A DNA stretch of 64,000 bases, taken from Polytrichum commune. Its lineage: Eukaryota > Streptophyta > Polytrichopsida > Polytrichales > Polytrichaceae. Numbering within the stretch: position 1 is the first letter of the stretch; each line of letters starts with the position of its first letter. This document shows, in pieces, positions 23,712-34,507 of this stretch. The notes beneath the pieces were generated by a model, which did no database searches, had not been told where the DNA came from, and saw only the letters and a list, made by a program, of their open reading frames with translations. Made by a program: the position numbers and the translations under genes. The stretch covers positions 8,583,001-8,647,000 of the forward strand of contig OX485807.1 in assembly GCA_950295325.1 (NCBI GenBank), given 5' to 3'.

Positions 23712-24139
23712 AGGGTGAGTTTCCATGTAGGCCGCTCGCCCATCATATTCTAGTGTGAATAAGGACAAACCCGCTCAAATGTAGAAGGAATATGATGAGG
23801 TAGGGTTCGTATGTGCCAACTACCTACTCCCATATTCTCAAATTTGGGCCCACCTACTAACTCCTCTTGGGTATCAAGAATGGAGTTCTAGACCAACATT
23901 GAACATTGGTTCTCTTGAGTTTGTAACCGGTCTTAATCCTTTGGTGACCGGCACTTGTAGGTTGAAGATTCTGTAATGAACGCATGAAAGTCTAGTGGCC
24001 CATATCTGCGGCCCTCCACATTTTAGTGGACCGCCAAAATGTGGTTGGATGATGGCTTGTGCTCAACTACATGCAAACACTTCCAATCTACTATTATCTA
24101 GAATCTAGTGGACGAGTGGCCTACATGAAAAATCACCCT
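23712..24139 (+). mobile_element. TIR element with AGGGTGAGTTTCC ends, copy A
   Basis: The left end AGGGTGAGTTTCCATGTAGG and the right end, reverse complemented AGGGTGATTTTTCATGTAGG, continue into CCRCTCG on both sides, giving terminal repeats of about 30 bp. The copy at 24281-24635 is the same family in the opposite orientation. No coding sequence and no clear target duplication. Confidence 0.65.
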
Positions 24140-24280
24140 AAGCACCATCTACCTGACCTATGAAACAAACAACTGGATTCATTCAACATTTTTTTAAAAG
24201 CCCATCTCAAAGGCAATTCTTTTTGTTGTTTTAAAACTTTTAGGCAAAAGGCCAAAAGAAGGCTAACGCTAAATGCATTA

Positions 24281-24635
24281 AGGGTGAGTTTCCGTGTAGG
24301 CCACTCGCCCACTGGATTCTAGATAATAATGGGTTGGAGGTTTTCGCATGTAGTTAGCACAAGCCACCATCTTACCACATTTTGGTGGTTCACTAGTGCT
24401 AGTCACCAAAGGTTTAAGACTTCTTACAAACTCAAGACAACCAATGTTGGTCTAGAACTCTATCCTTGATAACCGGGAGGAGGAGGTTAGTAGGTGGGCC
24501 CGGATTTGAGAAGATGAGAATAGGTAGTTGGCACATAGGAACCCTACCCCACCATATTCCCTCTACATTTGGGCACGTTTGTCCTTATTCACACTAGAAT
24601 CCGATGGGCGAGTGGCCTACATGGAAACTCACCCT
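24281..24635 (-). mobile_element. TIR element with AGGGTGAGTTTCC ends, copy B (inverted)
   Basis: It has the same terminal repeats as 23712-24139, and its interior is the reverse complement of that copy (for example the landmarks AACCAATGTTGGTCTAGAACTC and GTAGTTGGCACATA). The outer flanks are palindromic (TTA before, TAA after), so the duplication cannot be resolved. Confidence 0.65.
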
Positions 24636-25649
24636 TAATGGTCGCTTTAAGCACTAAGCATCTATACTATTATTAGATATAACTTTTGACATGGATCCTA
24701 ATGCGGCAAAGTATGGCTTATTGGGATTTTGAGTGCAAATTTAAGTTATAGGGGTTCATAATTTTATTGATAGATAACCCAAAACCAACATGGGAGCATG
24801 ATGTCAAGGTAGTGGGCATTCTGTAGATCAACATGTATTTATTATGCAAGATTTTAGGTGTTGGTTTTAGCATCATCTACCTTAAGCCACTTTTGAGGAG
24901 GTAAAAGAAAGAGAGAGCACAATACTAAGTTTAGGGAAATTACCCCCCTAACAAGGGGCAATATTCCTTGGTGCATTGCTCATCCATTGGTTAAATTATT
25001 GAAACACCAAAAGGGAATTGTTGCATATAAGAATACCTCTCATCCTTCCAGCATAAAAACTTGACCCCTACAGGTGTGGGTCATTCACCTCAAATGACTT
25101 GGACTAGACCAATGCAAGGACTTTGTATTAATCCCAAAATCCAATCAATTGAAGAATAATAAATCAATAGAAAACCCTCTCGATTGCATACTATTTCACA
25201 ACTTAAATGTTGGTCGTATGAGATTACGAAGTACGCTCATATAGGATAATTGTCTCTCGCCCATTGAACCCAACTAGGGATTCGTGGTGTCTACATAAAC
25301 TCATCGATTGCATGAGTGAAAATATAGTGAATTACATGATAGGTTGTAAAATTGACTACTTAAAGGCATTTGACTCTTAAAATAGCATCCATGATCCCAA
25401 ATTAGTGTAGCAAAGCTAGATGATTGAATCGACCCTCAACCTTATAGAGAACTTGGTTTTTTCTTGAGCCCCTTCATCCATGATGGACGAGTTTGCATAG
25501 ACGCCACGAATCCCAACCAATGAAACACCTCAGGTCCGCATACGAGTAGAGAAAATGCTAAGGTCGGGAGAGTGTGTAGGCTCAAGTGCCTTGGGAAGGG
25601 AAGGCCTCAGGTATTCATTCAGGTTTGCTGACCCCGACATGAAACTCAG
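24636..25649. other. Unassigned stretch
   Basis: AT-rich DNA without a recognisable gene or terminal repeats. Confidence 0.4.
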
Positions 25650-25783
25650 CTCTGTCTGGACAACATTGCCTCACCGGACTACTTGTTATTAAGTTTGAAG
25701 TTCCCGGTTTTGATGAATGTGCTATGAGTCTCTCTGTCTCGGAGGAGGCCTTTGGATGGGAGGTGTGCAATATTTGCAGGGAG
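25650..25783 (+). other. Candidate exon (unrecognised protein)
   Basis: A 44-codon open segment follows a CAG acceptor-like site and ends at GAG followed by GTGAGC, a strong plant donor pattern. It includes VIKFEVPGFDECAMSLSVS and GWEVCNICRE. Composition looks coding, with acidic and basic residues and no low complexity, but I recognise no family and the acceptor has a weak pyrimidine tract. The next candidate exon (26515-26601) is in the compatible phase. This is inference from splice-like signals only. Confidence 0.25.
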
Positions 25784-26514
25784 GTGAGCTGACAAGAAGT
25801 TTCAAGGGGGTCACAATAATTTAGCCGTGTTTAATAAAACGTGCAACAGAAGTGGTGTTTTTTAAAGAATGTGCACCATGGACGGTGCCGTGCGCTATGG
25901 CAATATCCGTCCTCCAGCTCCCCAGCCATGGTGCTGGTACTGAATCACAACACACTCCAGCTTGACTGAGCTTATACTGTGACATACTTGCTGACAAGTT
26001 AACTCATGATGGGAGGAGCTCCAGGGCATTTCTCTGTGGTATCATATACAGGTTGCTGTTCAAGAGGATAGGGTGCGAGTATTTAAACTTTGCCTTGTCG
26101 GCATTTTGGCTTTTGCTATGGACTCCTTGACAATTCTTGCTGAGCACACTAATTGATGGAATCGATGCACCAGTCAAAATTCTCATGACCAGAACCAACA
26201 TCACCACAAGCAAATCAACTAATTATTTACCAATGAGGCATCTACCTACCTGCGACAAAATATTGACGCAGTCTATGCATACATAACTTAACTCACACCT
26301 TCTGGGGCATGGCCTCGGCTCAAAAGATGAGGGAAAGGAAAGGACCGTCTCTGCTTTCTCTGCTGGTTCCCATGCAGCTCAAAATCTAATGCAACGTTGA
26401 ACAAGTGGATTCCTTGCGTCTACGTTCATCGGGCTCGAACTTATATATCCACGCAAGTCCATCTCCTTGGAGCACCAAACCTGGTCCTAAGGCCTATGGA
26501 ATCCACTTACCCAG

Positions 26515-26601
26515 TTACTGGATTTCATGAAGTTTTTAGGATTTCAAAGAGTCTTACCAAACGCTTCAATCATGAGCAACAAAACCACAGTGACGGGGCA
26601 G
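26515..26601 (+). other. Candidate exon (unrecognised protein)
   Basis: Exactly 29 codons lie between CTTACCCAG (acceptor-like) and CAG followed by GTAAAT (donor). They encode LLDFMKFLGFQRVLPNAS and end NKTTVTGQ. Both ends are phase 0, and so is the donor at 25783, so the two could be joined. The opposite strand also has a long open frame (26611-26895) nearby, so the coding strand of this low-copy region is not settled. Confidence 0.25.
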
Positions 26602-29600
26602 GTAAATGGACTATCTCCAGATGTTTGGGTGAAGGGTCAAATAGGGAACAATGTACTTCCACCACGAGGATGATTGGAATTTTGGCATGTCATCATCCCA
26701 AGTTGGCTTGGATGGACCCAAATTCCAACCTATATTTTCACGCCCAATTGATGGTGTTGGTGACTCTGTACCCATACCCAAACCATGTGCAGTTTCAAAT
26801 CGTGCAGTTGTTTGGCATCCGTACTTATAATCCTCTCTTAGCAACCGACTCTGAATAAAAGCATTCAATACGATCGAGAAGATTTCTGGTGCCAACGGCT
26901 TTATGCATTAACTTTGCTTCAAATAGTGATAAGTTTGAAACTAATCTTAAGTTATATACTCGACTACCAGGAGAGAAAAAGTGCAGTCATAACAAATGCA
27001 GTGCTAATTGGGTGCAATGTCACAAGAAGGCTGGTAGCTCAGAAGGAAAGAATTGGACGAGAATCAAGAATGATGTGATTAAGACCAAGAAACATCTACT
27101 CTAAATGGAGATGCATAATGGGTCGCTCATCCAAGATTTGGAGGGCACTTCCACCCAGTTTGCTTGTGTTTTTTTCTATCCACCCAGAGAACATTTCATC
27201 CATAACCTCTAATTTGTATTCATGAGTAGACTGCTTCATTGAGAGGAGAGTGGATGATGGGCAGCGGGAGCGGCAAGTCATCCATGTACTACTCGAGCTG
27301 GTTATCAATCATCACCTATCAACTCATGGACAAATTTGTGAAATACGGATGATATCGTAGCTCCATGGATGACGGATGCAAAACGGGTGACGATTTTAGA
27401 TAACCCTTCTTCCCATGGATGAGCATTCGGTTGTTGTCCCATAACAAGTCTAAGCAGATGGAGGAGCAGCTCATCATCCACTCTCCTCTTGCTGGTTACA
27501 AGTGGTCCAAAAGCACTCCATAGTTGGCATCGAGTTTCTCAGAGGATGAAGAGGATAAGAGGATGTTACGATATGCTGTGATGTATTGACTTAGTAACTT
27601 AACATCCGCACATAATCCAATGCACAGCACATGATTCTTCTCGTCTTCTACTTCATCTGCTCTCAGGCTACTATCACATCATTTGCTTCATTCTCCGAAT
27701 GCTAGTAGGCATTGGAGTTCGCCAAGCAAATTTTGGCACATCCTACCACCATGGATTGAAGTCTTCTCCCTTTCTCGGATGCGGAGAAAGAGGTGCATGC
27801 AACCAATCGTGCACGCGGATATATGCATAGGTTGTTGGAAGCAATTTAGATACGAGTTCGATGATGATGATGATGCAGTGATGATATAAGCCTCGGACAA
27901 CCTCGCCTTTGACTCCGTTTGAGGTCGGAAGTCCAGTGGATTTTCCAGCTCTCAAGATTGATAAGCGTGGTGTATTATAAGCACTGATGAGGCCAGGCCT
28001 AGCTAGTAGTTGTTGTAGTAGTATGAGGTGAAGTTGTAGGTTAGGTGAGTTATAATACGCCATCGTGCCTCGCACACTCTGATCATCATGATTTCGCAAC
28101 CCTTTCAAGCGCTGGCTGGCTGAAAGCTTTTTTCGAAGTTGTCCCACATGGCAACTGGTCTTAACATGTACGACTGGCGCTCCTCAGGCCTATGATCTTG
28201 AGGACAGTATTTGCACCTGTCTTTTGGAGACCAAGAGAACAACCATAACACAGTGCCCAAGGCAAGGTAAATTACAGTGTACGACACTAAATATCATATT
28301 TCGTGTCACCAATTCTGATTGTCTTGCTCAAAACCAATTGTAAACCGCGGTGTAGTGTCACCAACACTAAATGCTAACCCAACATTGTTTGTCATTTTTC
28401 GTAATTTTTTGGGGGGGATTATTATCACTTAGCAAGTGATTTTTCATCCAATTTTCAATCATCCATGACAATATTTAATCACAAGTTGCTGATAAGAGAA
28501 GGTAGGGTTTTGGCTGATGGTTGAGCTCATTCATCATTCTTGACAATATTTGTTCACGTATTCACAAAAAGTATCATCCGAGAAATTACCATAGTTTTGG
28601 TATATCCGTTATAGGAGCCACACCTAACCACATACCACTCAAATATAAATGTCCGAATATAAGATAAGTAAGTGAATTAGGCGTGTCTACTGTAATTCAC
28701 CCTCATTTCTAATTTGCATTTCTCTAATCTCGCAGCAAGGTTTCAAGGAAGGAATCCATTGGCCCTGACACAGCAGTCTTTAAAACGACAAGAGATGTGG
28801 CAATTTGAGAACTTACAAGGGTCGTTCGTGATGATGCTCAGAATTAATGAGATGTTTGCTTGAATGTTTCCAACGTTTTCCATGTGATCGAGCCCAACTG
28901 CTTTGGGACAAGTGCCCAACTTTGAATGCAGGTGGCAAGAGAAAGTGATGTACAAACTAGAGGTCTTGTTGTTTGAGATGGGTCCCCACTGATCTCACCG
29001 AGGTAAAGGGGTCCTGTAAAATTATGTCCCTCATATGTTTGTGGTTACTTTCAATGTAATTGAGTCTCACTACATCAATTTGGGGTTTTTGATGACAATT
29101 TTATAGGTGATTCAAAGTTCTTATATGATGTTTGTGTTTAATATTAGTTGGCGATTCTTACGTTTTAGGTCATATTGGTGGGGTTGATGGGGGATCAACT
29201 CAAAAAGGAAGATGTTTAGCCATGGCCGCATACGAGGTCAATTTTAAGCTCCAAGTTAGCAATGATCGGTTTTTTTTTGTTTATTAGATTACGTTTTTGC
29301 TCATCAAAGTAGTAATTGGAGGCATAGAAGCTTGCATAGGAAAAACAAAGGATTGATTGGTTGTCAGTTCAATTTAATCATGTGAACGACATGGAGGCCT
29401 AAACCTTAGTTCCAAAGTTAACTACATCTTGGTGCTATGTTACATTTGTCATCCGCATTTCATCCCACACTCTACACTTAAAATTGACATTTTTCATTCA
29501 AGGTCAAGTAGACTAGATAATTCTTTTAATCCAACATAAAAAAAAATTAAAATCCTTACCCCTTTCTTGGGATGCTATTTTATTATGATTTTCCACATAA

Positions 29601-30434
29601 CAATAGGTGTTATGTACATACTTCTGCAACCTTCCTTCATTAGTAAGGCAAGCTATATTAACTTCATATGTTTTGTAAGAATTTTTTCATGAGAATTAAT
29701 TGGACCCTATGTTTTAACTCACCTGACTTTCGTAAGTATCCGCCCCAAATTTTCACTTCATAAGTGTCCACATGCAATGTGGTCTTTTCACTTTATAAAA
29801 CTTTATAGCCCAACGGTGAAAGGTGCCACATGGCTAGATCACTATGCATTGTTCATTTCTATTTGAGTGATGTAGAAGTTTAGTTTATGGTTTTTGATAG
29901 GCCGTTTCCATAAAATTTTGAAAAACACACATAAAGCGGAAAAAATTACACCCAAATTCACATAGAAATCATGAAAAGAATAAGGAGGAGTGATGTTGAA
30001 AAGTCCCCCAAAACATTGCATGTGGAAAAGGACATGTGAAAAGAGCCCAAAGGCCCATGAAATCACCCTCAGAAGTGGCCATTTTTTTATGGCCATTGCC
30101 ACACAGACTTTACCACTTCAAATTCTACTTATGATGTGGAAAATCCCAATGGAAAAGACCAAGTGGAGGCCAAGTGGAGATTGACCTTTTCCTCTTAATC
30201 TACATTTTGAAGTGAAACAAATACAATATGTTGTTCTAGTAGTGAGGAAATGTCACTTGTAGATAACCTTGAACCGATATGTGGATCGTTGCATGGTGCG
30301 AATTGGAAAAACCAAACTTAGGTTAAACTAGTCATTGCAACACTTTGATCTTTTCATATGGAAGATGGACGCCAAGTAAGTTAGTCAACGCAACATGTAC
30401 ATGAGAGCAACCTTCTTCTTTACCCTTACAGGCC
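26602..30434. other. Low-copy region without confirmed gene
   Basis: 26.6-28.3 kb has fewer transposon traces than its surroundings and several coding-like frames. These are minus 26611-26895; plus 26889-27104; and minus 28105-28287, with a hydrophobic start and a CKYCPQDHRPEER segment. None matches a family I know. A GAT microsatellite lies at 27861-27876. From 28.3 kb on I see only AT-rich DNA. Confidence 0.35.
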
Positions 30435-30439
30435 CACGC
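30435..30439 (+). repeat. Copia TSD CACGC, left
   Basis: CACGC here and CACAC at 34030-34034 differ by one C-to-T transition and directly flank the two LTRs. Confidence 0.6.
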
Positions 30440-30753
30440 CGTTACAAAATGAGAAGCATATCATGCAAGCAAAATTGCATAATCCTTGAGAACTAGAGAG
30501 CAGTACTGAGAGTTCTATTATCTTCTCTCACAACCTCGGTGTACATTCAAGGTCTTTGATCATCTCCACCTACTAAGATGGTGAGGTGCCATGTAGATAA
30601 TATCTTACACCTCTATGATGATGGGGCACCATACCGACATCTAGTTGCCATCCTACAATGACTAGGCGTCATTGACAACGTAATATCTTATGTATACCAC
30701 GATGACCAGGTTGGATCTACAGACATCTAGTCATCGACGATAGTGTCACAATA
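30440..30753 (-). repeat. Copia 3' LTR
   Basis: In the minus-strand sense it starts TATTGTGACACTATCG and ends TTTTGTAACG. The last base is A in the other LTR. It matches 33694-34029 along its length, apart from about 20 bp that only the 5' LTR has. Confidence 0.85.
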
Positions 30754-30897
30754 CTCCCCCTAGACACAACAAGTCTAGGGGGACATCATCACGTTGCCTT
30801 CCCTTGTTAAAAACCTTGTCGTGATAAAAATCCTCATCATTGAGGTAAAAATTCATGAGTGGAGGAAAAAAGAATGGAAGGGTCTAGACATGATTAT

Positions 30898-31578
30898 TTA
30901 CATGTGAGGTAGGGATGAAAACCTCCACATCCCTATTCCCTGAACAATTTGCCTATGCCTAGTTGTTGGTAATGACTTAGTGAATAAGTTTGTTAGGTTA
31001 TCAGAAGACCTAAGTTGCATCACATCTATATTTGATCCCAATAATTCATGAGTGATTAAGAATTTTGGTAAGATGTGCTTGATACGGCCCCCTTTGATGT
31101 AGCCCGTCTTTATTTGAATAATGCATGTTGCATTATCTTTATAGATCATTGTTGGAGATTCTGGAACATTGGTAAAACCACAAGAACCTTTGATGAAGCT
31201 ATCCACCAGTCTCAACCAAACGCATTCGCGGGAAGCCTCGTGCAAGGCTATGATTTCTAAATGTTTTGAGGGTGTTGCTGCAAGGCTTTACTTCGTTAAT
31301 TTCGAAGATATTGTTGCTCCTTGTCTAAAGAAAACATAACGTGTTTGTGATTTCCCTTTATGTGAATTAGAGAGGTAACCTGCATTCACATACCCTTTGA
31401 TGTTGCTATCCTCTCTAATTTCATGAAACAATCCTAGATCCTCAGTACCCTTGAGGTATCGTAGGATATGTTTGTCATCATTCCAATGCCGTTTTGTTGG
31501 CTTAGCACTAAATCTAGCCAAGAAATTAATGGCAAATGCAATGTCAGGTCTAGTACAATTTGCCAAATTCATTAATGC
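30898..31578 (-). pseudogene. Copia RNase H and C-terminal reverse transcriptase remnant
   Basis: From the MITE junction the minus strand reads ALMNLANCTRPDIAFAINFL, then ARFSAKPTKRHWNDDKHIL and RYLKGTEDLGLF, the conserved end of copia reverse transcriptase. GYVNAGYLSNSHKGKSQT follows, where the RNase H core normally has GY-DA, so the catalytic Asp has become Asn. A stop near 31290 breaks the frame. The tail resumes with HEASRECVWLR, YKDNATCI and HILPKF, the RNase H C-terminus. The frame ends at 30898, just before the polypurine tract. Confidence 0.85.
31571..31578 (+). repeat. 8-bp TSD ATTAATGC, left
   Basis: Repeated exactly at 31925-31932 on the other side of the MITE. Confidence 0.85.
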
Positions 31579-31924
31579 CTCGGGGGGGGGGGGAGACATT
31601 GGTTGGAGTAGCAATATGCGTGCGAACAAATGATAGGGTATTTTAAAAACATGGGGGCCAAAAATTATAAATGGACTTAAGAGTAATATAGGGTATCAAA
31701 AATGGCATTGGACATCTTTAAAGTACTATAGGGTATGGAATAATAGGTAATTTGGAATTATAAGTAATGCAAGCCATTTTTCTATTAACCCAAAGTAGAA
31801 AATTACATAATGATAGCATGTGAAAAAAAAAATTTATTGAAAGTAATCCCCCCCTATAAAACAGTGGTTGTTCGCACTTATATCCTTAACTTTTTAACAC
31901 ACTGCCACCCCACCCCCCCCCGAG
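31579..31924. mobile_element. MITE with C-T-C-polyG terminal repeats inside copia RT
   Basis: This 346-bp insertion starts CTC followed by a run of about 12-13 G, and its reverse complement also starts CTC followed by nine G. Inside both ends, about 40 bp in, is GTGCGAACAA, followed by ATAGGG at a short distance. It is flanked by the exact 8-bp duplication ATTAATGC and splits the reverse transcriptase codons around ALI/ALM. An 8-bp duplication suggests hAT-type transposition, but the CTC-polyG end is not a standard hAT end, so the family is open. It has no coding capacity. Confidence 0.8.
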
Positions 31925-32160
31925 ATTAATGCACATATTGCTACCAAATATGGAGTCTCAAGTCCCAACCATTTCTCCTCCTCATCACATGGTCTAAACT
32001 CATCCTTTTTTAAATCCAATGACCATACCACCATCGGAGAACTTAGTGGGTGAACCACATCTATTGAGAAAAGTTTGAGTAGCTTTCGAGTATATACAAA
32101 CTTTGATGTAGAAAAATATTTCCTGCAAGTTGCGCAACTTGCAGGCCAAGACAGAAGGTG
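31925..32160 (-). pseudogene. Copia reverse transcriptase fragment, frameshifted
   Basis: Minus-strand reading TFCLGLQVAQL and GNIFLHQS lies in one frame. KLLKLFSIDVVHPLSSPMVV, RSL-type and KKDEFRPCDEEEKWLG segments follow in another, ending PYLVAICALI at the MITE. This is the part of copia reverse transcriptase after the catalytic core. It joins directly to the protease/integrase boundary at about 32160, so the catalytic YVDD region and all integrase are deleted. Confidence 0.8.
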
Positions 32161-32637
32161 AGTAAACTTAATGAATTTCTTGTGGACGTTGGTAAGTAAA
32201 TAACTGTGGAGACACGTATGTGTGTACCTCCGGGCATAACAAGACATACTTTACCAGTTTGGTATGATATCAAATCATTACCAATGATGATGGTGATATG
32301 TTTTGTCATAATACCACCTAGTTACAAAAAAAATCTTGTCACAAAGAATAGTGTCCATGGTTGCACTATCTAATAACAAAAAGATATCTAAAGTATTAAG
32401 TTTGGTGTCAACAAAGGTGGTATGAGATTCTATATTTCCAAATAGATTTGTCATTGTTTTATCGTATGGTGTCTCCATGTACTTCACGTGTGTGGCGTGT
32501 GTATTACGTTGTTCGTTGTGCTCCTTGTAAAATTTTGCAAGATAAAAGATAGTCTTACAATTCTTAGCCATATGACCATTGACCCCACATTTAAAACATA
32601 TAGGAGTTTCTCGAAAAAACGGTTGTATAAATGACAA
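32161..32637 (-). pseudogene. Copia gag zinc knuckle and protease remnant
   Basis: The minus strand has CFKCGVNGHMAKNC (32595-32554), a CX2CX4HX4C zinc knuckle that binds the element RNA. LLLDSATMDTILCDK follows around 32370, where the protease active site normally reads DS(A/G). NDLISYQTGKVCLVMPGG and TSTRNSLSLL correspond to the region between protease and integrase. The frame shifts near 32300. The segment ends abruptly at the internal deletion junction at about 32160. Confidence 0.75.
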
Positions 32638-33373
32638 CTCCTAAAAATGACCATTTTATGAAGATTGTGGAGGGGGTCGCTTACATGTTCGTTGAGTTTC
32701 CCTTTACGTTGGTGTTCAACTCATTTTCTCTTATTGCGGTCTTCTCTTTGATCTTTGGGATATGAACTGTGTCATCGGCATGTGTATTGCATGACTTAAC
32801 ATGAGAAATGTTCTCCATGGTTCTTCAACAATAGCTCATTTTTTTTATAGCAAGTAATAATAATGACATGAAATCTGGATAACTAGTGTATTGTATGTTT
32901 CAATATTGTTGAGCCAATATAATATTGGCAGCATAAAACATGAATATAATGTTCTTTATTATATGTGTATCATCAATTGGTTCATCACACAAAAATAGTT
33001 GGAATGTCATTTTATACATTTCAATATTATACTCCGCTATGGTTGGATAATCTTTGACTCAAAGATGTATCCAATCGTAACGAGTATTTGACATGAATAT
33101 TTGTTAGTGATTGAACCAATTTTGAACTCACACCCACAAAATATGAGTTGATATCACAATAAGATACTACAATTTCAATATTAGGTCGAAATAATTTTGC
33201 ATGAAAACTAGTGGTTGAGCATCATAATGATCCATAGAAATTTTTGGAAATAATTTTTCTATTTTTTCATAAGGTTGCACGTCTATAGATAGTAGTTTGA
33301 AATCAAGGGCCCAAATTAAATAATTGCCTCCATCATGTGGAAAGGAAGAAAAACATAATTTTTCTAGGTGCAT
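32638..33373 (-). pseudogene. Copia gag N-terminal remnant
   Basis: The minus strand starts MHLEKLCFSSFPHDGGNYLI, then WALDFKLL, the N-terminal landmark (N/G-Y--WA-D-K--L) of plant copia gag. Further on AEYNIEMYKMTFQLFLCDEP, around 33000, matches the middle gag helix region. Stops and frameshifts separate the pieces. Gag would form the particle that packages the element RNA. Confidence 0.7.
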
Positions 33374-33693
33374 TATTTTGCCTTTAGAATCACGATTCTA
33401 CATTATAGACTATCATCTTAAACAAATTTTCTTCTCCTTAAGACGTAAGTGGCTTTAGAGAGACAACAATTTCTAACCCCAAATTCCACTGTTACAAATC
33501 CTATACAGAAATATCATACACGCTCTATACTTGTACACTATATTTCATTACACTTTTCTCTCCTTCATATCATAACATCATATTTGGCTACACATTTTTT
33601 TCCTTCACCTCACAACATCCAACAAAAATATTATTCAACAAAAATCCACTTTAAAATCACAACTCCATTGTTTCAAGCTTTGTGTTGATAACG

Positions 33694-34029
33694 TGTTACA
33701 AAATGGGTACAAAATGAATACCAAATGAGGAGCATGTCATGCAAGTAAGAATGCATAATCCATGAGAACTAGAGAACAAGACCTAGAGTTTTATTATCTT
33801 CTCTCACAACCTTGGTGTACATTCAAGGTCTTTAATCATCTCCACCTCCTAAGATGGTGAGGTGTCATGTAGAAAATATCTTACACCTCTACAATGATGG
33901 GGCACCATACCAACACCTAGTTGCCATCCTACAATGACAAAGTGTCATCGATAACATAATATCTTATGTATACCACAATGACAAGGTTGGGTCTACGGAC
34001 ACCTAGTCATCAATAGTAGTGTCATAATA
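33694..34029 (-). repeat. Copia 5' LTR
   Basis: In the minus-strand sense it starts TATTATGACACTACTA and ends TTTTGTAACA, directly followed by CGTTATCAACACAAAG, where the primer-binding site should lie. I did not assign the primer tRNA. Confidence 0.85.
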
Positions 34030-34507
34030 CACACAACCCAATTGAGGTCTTCTTTACTAAAGAAATGTCACATCATGGACCTTTATGAGTTAATGAAGGC
34101 TTCTCCTTTGCACTAGTGCAATCACAAATTTGCACTTGACAAAGCCATGTGAGTGAGGAGTATTTTGTTTTTGTCAAGACGTGGATCCTTTACTATTATT
34201 TGTCATGCTATATATTTATGGCATTGCAAGGAGTATTACATTGTTTATGGTATCAAGTTTCACTTGCCCTATTATGCCTAGATTAAACAAATGATCAACA
34301 AATTGCCATGTAGTGTAAGGGCATGACACTTGGCATTAGTATGCCTAATGATATTATGAGGCCTATGCCAAGATTACATGTTGGTCAAAAAGTTGATTAT
34401 TTTGTAAACATATGACACTCAATGTCCATATGATAAATAATATCTTTCTTTTGCATTATAAAACATAAACCTACCATCTCAAGTATCTAGTCCAATGTGC
34501 TATGCTA

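Larger units (their letters stand above)
30440..34029 (-). mobile_element. Ty1/copia retrotransposon, internally deleted, minus strand
   Basis: It is bounded by LTRs at 30440-30753 and 33694-34029 and a near-exact 5-bp duplication. On the minus strand the order is gag, protease and then the last part of reverse transcriptase with RNase H. This is the copia order, but integrase and most of reverse transcriptase are missing. The polypurine tract TAGGGGGAG directly precedes the 3' LTR (minus-strand sense). LTRs differ by many substitutions and by a small insertion near the minus-strand 3' end of the 5' LTR, so the insertion is old. A 346-bp MITE was later inserted at 31579-31924. The element cannot code for its own movement. 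Confidence 0.9.

Noticed and set aside
23392-23768. Four overlapping frames of 75-108 codons
   Set aside because: They are GT-rich LINE 3' sequence read in several frames and both strands. None has a domain, and two run into the TIR of the neighbouring element.
29067-30243. CACTACATCAATTTGGGG at 29067 and CACTACTAGAACAAC (reverse) at 30243 as CACTA ends
   Set aside because: Only the first six bases agree, the flanking triplets differ, and no subterminal repeats pair. A one-sided CACTA fragment remains possible.
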